A stretch of 5,257 nucleotides of DNA, taken from the NCBI GenBank assembly GCA_019751575.1, contig JAIENF010000192.1, positions 1 to 5,257 on the forward strand. Reading direction: 5' to 3'. The position numbers and the translations under genes are program-made. Below the pieces are notes generated by a model. The model was not told where the DNA came from. It made no database searches and saw nothing but the letters and a program-made list of their open reading frames with translations. Shown in pieces: positions 1-5,257 of the stretch (positions within the stretch are counted from its first letter, which is position 1; each line of letters starts with the position of its first letter). Source of the stretch: Burkholderiales bacterium (GTDB lineage: Bacteria > Pseudomonadota > Gammaproteobacteria > Burkholderiales > CAIKXV01).

Positions 1-1223
1 CCGATCGCGATCACCAGGCCGCCGAGCGACATCAGGTTGGCGGATATGCCGTACTGGTTCATCACCATGAAGGTGAACAGCGGCGTGAGCAGCAGCGTCG
101 CGACGACGATCAGGCTGGAGCGTATGTCGCCAAGGAAGACCACGAGGATGATCACCACGAACACGATCGCCTCGAGCAGCACCTTCACCATCGTGAGCAG
201 CGCTGCATCGACCAGCTCGGTCCGGTCGTAGAACGGCACGATCCGCAGCCCGCCGGGCAGCAGGTCCTGTTCGTTGATCTGCTCGACCCGCTCCTTCACC
301 CGGCTGACGACGTCGCGCGCATTGCCGCCCCGGATCATCATCACGATGCCGGCGACCGCCTCGGTATCGCCGTTCTTGACGGCTGCACCGACGCGCACCT
401 CTTCGCCGAGCGTGATCGTGGCAACGCTGCGCAGGAACACCGGGGTTCCCCGCACCTCCTTGATCACGATGTTCCCGATGTCTTCCAGCGTGCGTACCAG
501 CCCCACCCCGCGGATCAGGTACTGTTCGGCGCCGCGCGGCAGGATCCCCCCGCCGCTGTTCGCGTTGTTGCGCTCGAGCGCGCTGTATATCTCGGCGAGG
601 TGGACGTTCAGGCCGCGCATCCGCTGGGGGTCGGCCAGCACCTGGTACTGCCGCACATAGCCGCCGTGCGAGTTGACTTCGGCCACGCCGGAGATGCCGC
701 GCAGCATCGGGCGCACCACCCAGTCCTGCACGATGCGCCGCTCGGTGAGCTCTTCGCGCGTCAGCGCGCGCCGGCCGTCGTCCGCGCGCTCCAGCGTGTA
801 CTGGTAGACCTGCCCCAGTCCGGTCGACACCGGCCCCAGCACCGGAACCGTCCCCTGGGGCATGCGGGACTGCACCTCGATGAGCCGCTCGAGCACCAGC
901 TGGCGCGCGAAGTAGACGTCCGTTGCATCGGTGAACACCAGCGTGATCAGCGACAGGCCGGCGCGGTTGAGCGAGCGCATCTCGCGCAGCCCGGGCAGGC
1001 CGGTCAGGGCGATCTCGATCGGGACGGTGACGAACCGCTCGACTTCCTCGGGCGACCGGCCGGGCGCCTCGGTGGCCACCTGCACCTGGATGTTGGTGAC
1101 GTCCGGGAAGGCGTCGAGGGACAGTTGCTGCACCGAGCGTGCGCCGAAGATGCCCAGCGCGATGAACACGACGAGCAACACGAGCCTCTGCTGAAGGCTC
1201 GCACGTATGATCGATTCGATCAT
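1..1223 (-). CDS. czcA: CzcA/CusA-family heavy-metal RND efflux pump, N-terminal part (runs off left edge)
   Basis: This is the inner-membrane proton/substrate antiporter of a tripartite metal exporter. Reading the minus strand from 1223 gives 407 codons without a stop up to the window edge; the family is usually about 1,030-1,070 residues, so some 40% is visible. It opens MIESIIRASLQQRLVL, with TM1 at about 13-28, followed by a periplasmic porter segment. Family signatures include FPDVTN (39-44), GPVSTGLGQVY (130-140), QDWVV (166-170), ALERNN (215-220) and EQYLIRG (233-239). TM2 is about 348-365, TM3 about 371-389, and TM4 starts near 397 at LMSLGG. These blocks match CzcA (Co/Zn/Cd) more closely than CusA, by memory of both families. 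The TM4 acidic motif (DG/DA-SVVVVEN type), used to split HME subclasses, lies just outside, so the metal is not settled. ATG 1223-1221 overlaps the adaptor stop by 4 nt (ATGA); no strong ribosome site of its own is seen, which suggests coupled translation. Confidence 0.93.
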   Translation of the reverse strand, partial: MIESIIRASLQQRLVLLVVFIALGIFGARSVQQLSLDAFPDVTNIQVQVATEAPGRSPEEVERFVTVPIEIALTGLPGLREMRSLNRAGLSLITLVFTDATDVYFARQLVLERLIEVQSRMPQGTVPVLGPVSTGLGQVYQYTLERADDGRRALTREELTERRIVQDWVVRPMLRGISGVAEVNSHGGYVRQYQVLADPQRMRGLNVHLAEIYSALERNNANSGGGILPRGAEQYLIRGVGLVRTLEDIGNIVIKEVRGTPVFLRSVATITLGEEVRVGAAVKNGDTEAVAGIVMMIRGGNARDVVSRVKERVEQINEQDLLPGGLRIVPFYDRTELVDAALLTMVKVLLEAIVFVVIILVVFLGDIRSSLIVVATLLLTPLFTFMVMNQYGISANLMSLGGLVIAI

Positions 1224-2386
1224 TGGCGGTTGCGCTCGTTGTTGAGGTGGAAGGCGCCATCGACGACCACCTTCTCGCCCCCGGTGATGCCGGCCAGCAC
1301 CGGGCGCAGGCCGTTGTTGCTCTCCGGCCCGAGCGTCACCGGACGCAACTGGAACAGGTCGGGCCTGACCTGCACGAAGAGATGGTCGCGATTCCCGTCC
1401 CGGACCGCCGCTCCAGCCGGCACCGCCAGCGCGCGGCGCATCGGCTCACGGATCGACATCGTCGCCAGCATCGACGGCTTGATCGAACGGTCGTCGTTTG
1501 CGAGCACGGTGCGCACGGTGATCGTGCGCGTTTCAGGATTGACCGTGTTGCCGATGAACGTCACCTTGCCGGAAAGCCTGCGGTCGCGCAGCGCCGGGAT
1601 CTCGACCTCGACCGCATCGCCCATGCGCACGGCGTACGCCTGCTCTTCCGGCACCTCGCTCACCACCCAGACCTGCGACAGGTCGGCTACGGTGAACAGC
1701 AGGTCGGCCGGCTGCACCACCTGGCCGACCGTCACCCGGCGCTCGATCACCGTACCCGACAGTTTCGACGTGATGGAGATGACCGGGCTGATCGCACGCG
1801 TGTTCTCGAGCCGCTCGATCGCCAGCCCGCTCATCCCGAGGAGGAGCAGGTTGCCACGCGCGGTCCGCAGCTCCGCCTCGGCGGAGAACTGTTCATTCTC
1901 GCGCCGTTGGAGTTCCGCCGAGCCGATCACGTCTGCGTTCACCAGCAACCGGGCCCGTTCGACCGCGCGCTGGACCAGCTCCAGGTCGAGGCCGGCCTTC
2001 AGGAAGTTGCGCTGGGCTGCGGCCAGTTCGGCGCTGTCGAGGGTCGCCAGCGTCTGTCCGGAGCGCACGTTCAGGCCGAGCGCCCCCGGGGCATCCGTGA
2101 TGCGTCCGGTGACCGAGGACCCGATGCGCGCGACACGGTCCTCGTCGACCTGGACGCTTCCGGCCACGCGGAAATACTCCTGGATCTCGACCGGCACCAC
2201 CGGGGCGACCTGTATCCGCTTCAGCAACTCGGCGTCGACCTTCACCTGCGAGGCGTCGCGCGCAGGTGCCGCTGCCGGGGCAGGCTTGGCGGCTTCCTTG
2301 CCGCAGCCCGACAGCGCGGACGCGCCCGCCACCACCAGCAGCAGCACGGCCAGCTTCGACCGGTGCGCCCGGCTTCGGATACTCAT
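1220..2386 (-). CDS. czcB: CzcB-type RND periplasmic adaptor (membrane fusion) lipoprotein
   Basis: This 388-residue periplasmic adaptor links the inner-membrane RND pump to the outer-membrane channel. A lipoprotein signal is visible: basic RSRAHRSK, hydrophobic LAVLLLVVAGASA, and lipobox LSGC with the acylated Cys at 28. A flexible Ala/Pro-rich linker (31-43) follows. The first beta-barrel/lipoyl half lies around 66-118 (GSVQVDEDRVARI, then GRITD and GQTLATLDSAEL). A helical hairpin spans about 119-185, and the second lipoyl half about 200-235 (LSGTVIERRVTVGQVVQ, then LLFTVADLSQVWV). The beta-barrel and membrane-proximal domains run to the end (KVTFIGNTVNPETRTITVR at 274-292, GGEKVVVDGAF at 369-379). 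Length and motifs fit CzcB/CusB-like HlyD_D23-type adaptors. There is no His-rich N-terminal extension and no CusB-like Met cluster. The start is fixed by a strong GGGAGGA site 5 nt upstream and by the ATGA overlap with the channel gene. The frame happens to stay open far upstream, but that part is not coding. Confidence 0.93.
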   Translation of the reverse strand: MSIRSRAHRSKLAVLLLVVAGASALSGCGKEAAKPAPAAAPARDASQVKVDAELLKRIQVAPVVPVEIQEYFRVAGSVQVDEDRVARIGSSVTGRITDAPGALGLNVRSGQTLATLDSAELAAAQRNFLKAGLDLELVQRAVERARLLVNADVIGSAELQRRENEQFSAEAELRTARGNLLLLGMSGLAIERLENTRAISPVISITSKLSGTVIERRVTVGQVVQPADLLFTVADLSQVWVVSEVPEEQAYAVRMGDAVEVEIPALRDRRLSGKVTFIGNTVNPETRTITVRTVLANDDRSIKPSMLATMSIREPMRRALAVPAGAAVRDGNRDHLFVQVRPDLFQLRPVTLGPESNNGLRPVLAGITGGEKVVVDGAFHLNNERNRQ

Positions 2387-3651
2387 TTCATTCCTCCCAG
2401 CACGTCGACGCCGACCAGCCGCTCGACTTCGATCAGCGCGTAACGCGCTTCGTACAACGCGTTGATGTATTCCTGGCGAACGCCACGCAGGGTGCGCTGG
2501 GCGTCCAGGAAATCGATGATCCCGCGCTCGCCGAAACGGTAGGCCGCCTCGGCGACGCGCACGGTCTGCTCCGCCTGGCGGATCAACCCGCCCTCGAAGG
2601 CATCCACCTGCTGGCGGGCGATCGAAAAGCCCGCGAGCGCGAAGTCGAGTTCGCCGAGCAGCTGCTGCCGGCGCGCGAGCAGCTGCGCGTCCGCGAACGA
2701 GGCCTCCGCCTGCGCTTCGAGGATCTGCCCCTGGCGCTGGTTGAACAGCGGCAGCGGGATCGACAGGCCCAGCCGCCACCGGGACTGGTCCGGTTCCACG
2801 TCGTGGCCGGCGAGCAACCGCACCTGCGGCGTGCGCAGCCGCTGCTCGAGTTCGACCCGGGCACGGGCACGGCGCTGCTCGGCTTCGAGCTGGCCGAGTT
2901 CCGGGTTGCTGCGCAAGGCACGATCGCGGATGCCGGCGAGCGAAGGCATGGTGACCAGTGCCGGCAGTACGCCCTCGAGGCGCAGCGGTTCGCCCTGCGG
3001 CAACCCGACCAGAACCGCAAGGGACCCGCGCGCCTGCTCGACCCGGACCATCGACGAATCGCGATTGCGGCGCGCGTTGAGCACCTCGGTGTCGGCGCGG
3101 ATCAGGTCGAGCCGCGGCGCTTCGCCGAGCTGCACCCTCAGGTTCACCCGATCCCGGATCTGCTGCAGGGCGAGCAACTCTTCTTCGGCGATGCGCAGCT
3201 GTTCCTGCCGCTGCAGGACCTGGAAGAACAACACCTTCACCCGGGCATAGAGCGATCGGCGCAGGGTGCGCACTGCGGCTTCTGCGCCCTCGCTGCCGAG
3301 GTCCGCGACCTGGGCGCGTACCGTGCGCACCCCGGCATAGTCGAGCGGCTGGGCGAACGTGATGCCCAATGCATGCCCGTCGGGGCCGCCCGGACCGCGC
3401 GGCCGCACCGGCCCGCCGATGACGTCGAGGTCCGGGTTTGGCAACTGGCGCGCCGTCACCGCCGCCGCGCGCGCACCGTCCTGGCGTGCAATCACCGCCT
3501 GCAGGGACGCGTTGTTCCGCTCCGCCAGTCCGAGGGCGTCGGGCAGTGTCAGCGAGGCGGCGACTGTCCACTGCGGGAAGGCCAGGCAGGCAGCCAGGGC
3601 GAGCGCTGCCAAGGCCGTACTTCGACGGCTCCATCTGCTTCCACGTTCCAC
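2383..3651 (-). CDS. czcC: TolC/CzcC-family outer-membrane efflux channel protein
   Basis: This 422-residue outer-membrane factor would form the trimeric beta-barrel/alpha-tunnel exit duct of the efflux complex. The N-terminus has a basic region (RGSRWSRR) and hydrophobic ALAALALAACLAF, then PQWTVAA, giving a Sec signal with likely cleavage near 31-32; LAAC at 19-22 is also a possible lipobox. Two OEP repeats are seen, about 36-230 and 245-415. Typical features are LPNPDL (70-75), long Arg/Glu/Gln-rich heptad helices, SIPLPLFNQRQGQ (297-309), and the conserved FGERGIIDFLDAQR block (373-386) near the C-terminus. Length is normal for CzcC/CusC-like proteins. The start is GTG at 3651: a TAG stop directly precedes it in frame, and GGAG sits 7 nt upstream, so it is the longest and best-supported start. 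It is first in the czcCBA-like operon and its end (ATGAAATGA) overlaps the adaptor start by 4 nt. Confidence 0.92.
   Translation of the reverse strand: MERGSRWSRRSTALAALALAACLAFPQWTVAASLTLPDALGLAERNNASLQAVIARQDGARAAAVTARQLPNPDLDVIGGPVRPRGPGGPDGHALGITFAQPLDYAGVRTVRAQVADLGSEGAEAAVRTLRRSLYARVKVLFFQVLQRQEQLRIAEEELLALQQIRDRVNLRVQLGEAPRLDLIRADTEVLNARRNRDSSMVRVEQARGSLAVLVGLPQGEPLRLEGVLPALVTMPSLAGIRDRALRSNPELGQLEAEQRRARARVELEQRLRTPQVRLLAGHDVEPDQSRWRLGLSIPLPLFNQRQGQILEAQAEASFADAQLLARRQQLLGELDFALAGFSIARQQVDAFEGGLIRQAEQTVRVAEAAYRFGERGIIDFLDAQRTLRGVRQEYINALYEARYALIEVERLVGVDVLGGMK
2392..2398 (-). promoter_or_regulatory. Strong ribosome binding site of the adaptor gene
   Basis: GGGAGGA on the minus strand lies 5 nt before ATG 2386-2384, inside the last codons of the channel gene. 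It identifies the adaptor start despite the frame being open far upstream, and it would act together with the ATGA overlap to couple translation. Confidence 0.75.
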
Positions 3652-3658
3652 CTAACGA

Positions 3659-3664
3659 CTCCAC
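3659..3664 (-). promoter_or_regulatory. Ribosome binding site of the outer-membrane channel gene (decides GTG start)
   Basis: GTGGAG on the minus strand ends 7 nt before GTG 3651-3649. With the in-frame TAG directly before that GTG, it fixes the start of the channel gene. Confidence 0.6.
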
Positions 3665-3678
3665 TCGCGAGACTAACG

Positions 3679-3709
3679 ATTATGTCAGCGTAGCGTTCAG
3701 GCATGGCAA
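3679..3709 (-). promoter_or_regulatory. Candidate promoter of the czcCBA-like operon
   Basis: On the minus strand, TTGCCA (3709-3704, five of six matches to TTGACA) is followed after 19 bp by CATAAT (3684-3679, five of six matches to TATAAT). Transcription would start near 3672, leaving a leader of about 20 nt before the GTG start at 3651. The 19-bp spacing is longer than the optimal 17 bp, which is usual for promoters that need an activator. The -35 box lies inside the proximal CAATTGC repeat. This is inferred from pattern only. Confidence 0.45.
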
Positions 3710-3724
3710 TTGCAAATCAATTGC
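3707..3724. promoter_or_regulatory. Candidate response-regulator binding site: two CAATTGC repeats, 11 bp apart
   Basis: CAATTGC occurs at 3707-3713 and again at 3718-3724, separated by AAAT, so the copies repeat every 11 bp on the same helix face. OmpR/PhoB-family dimers bind head-to-tail repeats with this period (the pho box is 7+4+7+4). Because CAATTG is itself palindromic, the element can also be read as GCAATTG-N5-CAATTGC, an inverted repeat. It abuts the candidate -35 box of the efflux operon, which fits activation. No third copy is seen in phase on either side. Confidence 0.45.
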
Positions 3725-3841
3725 GCCCGTCCGCGATCCTGCCGGGTCTCCACCACGACTCCTTGCCATCTGCCTGCGTCAGGAGTGAAAGGCTGCAGCA
3801 AGGTTGCGGGTGCATCATGCGCTGATCGAATGCCACTGCTC

Positions 3842-3847
3842 GGGGAG
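3842..3847 (+). promoter_or_regulatory. Ribosome binding site of the response regulator gene
   Basis: GGGGAG ends 5 nt before the GTG start at 3853. It supports that GTG, which also places the conserved receiver opening MKILIVEDD exactly at the N-terminus. Confidence 0.7.
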
Positions 3848-3852
3848 AGCGC

Positions 3853-4530
3853 GTGAAAATCCTGATCGTTGAAGACGACGCTACGCTGGCCGATGGACTG
3901 ACGCGGATGTTCACCGAATCCGAGCTCCGCGTCGAGCATGCCGCCACCGGGGAGGCCGCCGAAGCCGCCTTCCTGCGCGAACGCTTCGACCTGATCGTGC
4001 TCGACATCGGGTTGCCCGGCATCGACGGCTTCGAGGTCCTGCGCCGCCTGCGCAAGCGGCCCGAATACGTGCCGGTGCTGGTGCTGTCCGCGCGCGACAC
4101 GATCGAGGACAGGGTGCACGGACTCGACATGGGTGCCGACGACTATCTCCCGAAGCCCTTTGCACTGCCGGAACTCGAGGCCCGGGTGCGCGCACTGCTG
4201 CGCCGCGGCCAGGCGAACAAGAACCCGCAACTTCGCAACGGTCCCCTGCTGCTCGACACGGTGGCGCGGCGCGCCACGCTCAACGGCCAGGCGATCGACC
4301 TGACCAGCCGCGAATGGAGCGTGCTCGAGAACCTGATGCTGCGCGCCGGACAGGTCGTTTCCAAGGAAAACCTGATGCAGGCCCTGTCGAACTGGGACAA
4401 GGAGCTGTCGATGAACGCGATCGAGGTCTACATGTCGCGCCTGCGCGCCAAGGTCGAGGCCGGTGGCGTTCGCATCCGGACGGTGCGCGGTTTCGGCTAT
4501 CTGCTCGAAGAGCAGAACGAGCCGGGTTGA
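3853..4530 (+). CDS. OmpR/PhoB-family response regulator, QseB/TctD-like
   Basis: This is a 225-residue DNA-binding response regulator. The receiver domain (1-115) starts KILIVEDD with acidic pocket D8 and D9, phospho-acceptor D51 in LIVLDIGLPGIDG, switch residue S79 (LSARD), Y98, and K101 in DDYLPKPF. The C-terminal winged helix (about 129-220) shows LTSREW (150-155), the recognition-helix block NAIEVYMSRLR (188-198), and the wing RGFGYLL (212-218). All residues needed for phosphorylation are present. DYLPKPFALPEL and DKELSMNAIEVY resemble the QseB/PmrA/TctD group more than CopR/CusR/CzcR, which usually have DYLVKPF; this subgroup call is from memory of the families. The gene starts with GTG and is followed with a 4-nt overlap (TTGA) by the sensor kinase, its likely partner. 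It stands divergent to the efflux operon, whose promoter is its most likely target by position, though this is not shown. Confidence 0.93.
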   Translation: MKILIVEDDATLADGLTRMFTESELRVEHAATGEAAEAAFLRERFDLIVLDIGLPGIDGFEVLRRLRKRPEYVPVLVLSARDTIEDRVHGLDMGADDYLPKPFALPELEARVRALLRRGQANKNPQLRNGPLLLDTVARRATLNGQAIDLTSREWSVLENLMLRAGQVVSKENLMQALSNWDKELSMNAIEVYMSRLRAKVEAGGVRIRTVRGFGYLLEEQNEPG

Positions 4531-5257
4531 CGACGCCCCCCTCCGCGCCTGGAGCGGTCGCTCCGGTACGTGCGCGCAGCCTGCGCCAGCAGCTGCTCAC
4601 ATGGCTGGTCATCCCGCTGGCGCTGCTGCTCGTTTCGGGGACGCTGTTCTCCTACTGGGTCGCGCTGCGCTCGGCCACGATCACCTACGACCGCGCCCTG
4701 CTGGACCCTGCACTCGCACTGGCCGAGCATGTAAAGGGCGAAGGCGGAAACACCGTGCTCGACCTGCCGAAGGTCGCACAGGACGTCCTTCGCATCGACA
4801 GCTACGACCGCATCTACTTCTCGGTCTCGAGGATCAGCGGGGAACTGCTGGCGGGGCAGCCCGAGATGCCTGCACCGCCGAGGGCCATCCCCGAGGGACA
4901 CCGCGTCTTCTACTACAGCACCGTCAACTCGGAACGGGTACGCATCGCTGCGCTGTATGTCCCGCAACCGAACGGGCCGGTGGTGATCCAGGTCGCCGAG
5001 ACGATGGTCAAGCGCAACCGGCTCACGCGCGAGATCCTGATCGGCGAGACCGTGCCCGACCTGATGGTCGCGACGATGGCGATGGTGCTGGTCTGGTTCG
5101 GCATCCTGCGCAGCCTGGCACCGCTCGAACGGTTGCGTTCGGAAATCGCGCAGCGATCCGCACGCGACCTGCGTCCGCTCGACGGCAGTTACGCCCCTGC
5201 GGAGGTCCGGCCGCTGGTGGGCACGCTGAACGAACTGCTCGGCAACCTGCGCGACGC
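4527..5257 (+). CDS. TctE/QseC-like sensor histidine kinase, N-terminal part (runs off right edge)
   Basis: This is the inner-membrane sensor kinase expected to phosphorylate the upstream regulator. 243 codons are open to the edge; relatives have about 450-480 residues. A polar N-terminus (1-17) leads to SLRQQLLTWLVIPLALLL with TM1 at about 24-46. A periplasmic domain of the 2CSK_N type follows (about 47-170), recognisable by YDRALLDPALALAEHV (54-69), DSYDRIYFSV (91-100), LLAG (107-110) and VVIQVAETMVKRNRL (152-166). TM2 is about 176-194 and a HAMP-like linker follows (SLAPLERLRSEI, then DLRPLD and EVRPLVGTLNELL). The His phospho-acceptor and ATPase domains lie beyond the window. The sensor domain has only two His (H68, H125) and no Cys, so no obvious metal site is visible. 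The start is inferred as TTG at 4527, overlapping the regulator stop as TTGA; no upstream start in frame is close and the ribosome site is weak, so the exact start is uncertain. Confidence 0.9.
   Translation, partial: MTTPPSAPGAVAPVRARSLRQQLLTWLVIPLALLLVSGTLFSYWVALRSATITYDRALLDPALALAEHVKGEGGNTVLDLPKVAQDVLRIDSYDRIYFSVSRISGELLAGQPEMPAPPRAIPEGHRVFYYSTVNSERVRIAALYVPQPNGPVVIQVAETMVKRNRLTREILIGETVPDLMVATMAMVLVWFGILRSLAPLERLRSEIAQRSARDLRPLDGSYAPAEVRPLVGTLNELLGNLRD

Larger units (their letters stand above)
3652..3852. promoter_or_regulatory. Divergent intergenic control region between efflux operon and two-component genes
   Basis: This 201-bp gap separates the two divergent blocks and must hold the 5' control signals of both. 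The half next to the efflux operon (about 3670-3724) is noticeably AT-richer than the flanking genes and carries the candidate promoter and repeat element listed separately. The half next to the response regulator (about 3725-3840) is GC-rich; I found no convincing sigma-70 promoter there. The best weak candidate is TTGCGG, 16 bp, TCGAAT around 3804-3831. No terminator hairpin or small ORF with a good ribosome site was seen. Confidence 0.8.

Noticed and set aside
600..2465. A 621-codon open frame on the plus strand
   Set aside because: It is antisense to the pump and adaptor genes, both recognisable families with good starts. Its translation is Arg/Ser/Ala/His-rich without family signatures, as expected of mirror frames in GC-rich DNA.
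2266..3693. A 475-codon open frame on the plus strand
   Set aside because: It is antisense to the channel gene and adaptor start, with no recognisable domain and a composition typical of a shadow frame.
3685..3703. Possible MerR-type operator in the 19-bp promoter spacer
   Set aside because: MerR-family operators are dyad-symmetric within the spacer. This spacer has a tandem AGCGT pair but no inverted repeat, and no MerR-family gene is in the window.
3790..3812. Near-palindromic GCAAGGTTGC-like stretch as a terminator or operator
   Set aside because: The symmetry is imperfect and short, with no loop or T-run, and it lies upstream of a gene start.
3725..3840. Promoter for the response regulator/kinase genes
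   Set aside because: Only weak boxes are present (for example TTGCGG and TCGAAT, 16 bp apart). They are not good enough to list as a feature.
3697..4230. A 177-codon minus-strand frame across the intergenic region and regulator
   Set aside because: It is antisense to the receiver domain of the response regulator, lacks family motifs, and would place coding sequence over the control region.

Overview
The window is GC-rich (clearly above 60% by eye), densely coding, and holds two divergent gene blocks read away from one intergenic region of about 200 bp. GC content, codon use and family resemblance suggest a Gram-negative proteobacterium, most likely betaproteobacterial. No rRNA, tRNA or marker gene allows a firmer placement. 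I saw no insertion sequences, CRISPR repeats, RNA genes or attachment sites.

Left block (minus strand, 3651 down to 1): a tripartite RND efflux operon of the heavy-metal (HME) type in the order czcC-like, czcB-like, czcA-like. It encodes a TolC/CzcC-type outer-membrane channel (3651-2383), a CzcB-type periplasmic adaptor lipoprotein (2386-1220) and the N-terminal 407 residues of a CzcA-type pump (1223-1, running off the left edge). Successive genes overlap by 4 nt (ATGA), so they probably form one translationally coupled transcript. Together they would build an envelope-spanning, proton-driven exporter. The visible part of the pump resembles CzcA (Co/Zn/Cd) more than CusA (Cu/Ag), but the membrane motif most used to predict the metal lies just past the edge, so the substrate is unproven.

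Intergenic region (3652-3852): near the efflux operon it holds a plausible promoter and a striking AT-rich element, two copies of CAATTGC at an 11-bp period. That is the geometry bound by OmpR/PhoB-type response regulators, and such a regulator is encoded next door.

Right block (plus strand, 3853 to 5257): an OmpR/PhoB-family response regulator (3853-4530) and a sensor histidine kinase (4527 onward, cut at the right edge before its catalytic core). Both look more like the QseB/TctD and TctE groups than the CopR/CusR/CzcR and CusS/CzcS proteins usually found next to metal RND operons. The likely reading is a divergent local circuit in which the kinase senses an envelope or extracytoplasmic signal and the regulator controls the efflux operon through the intergenic element. 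The architecture is conventional. The parts worth following up are the kinase/regulator subtype and the promoter element.
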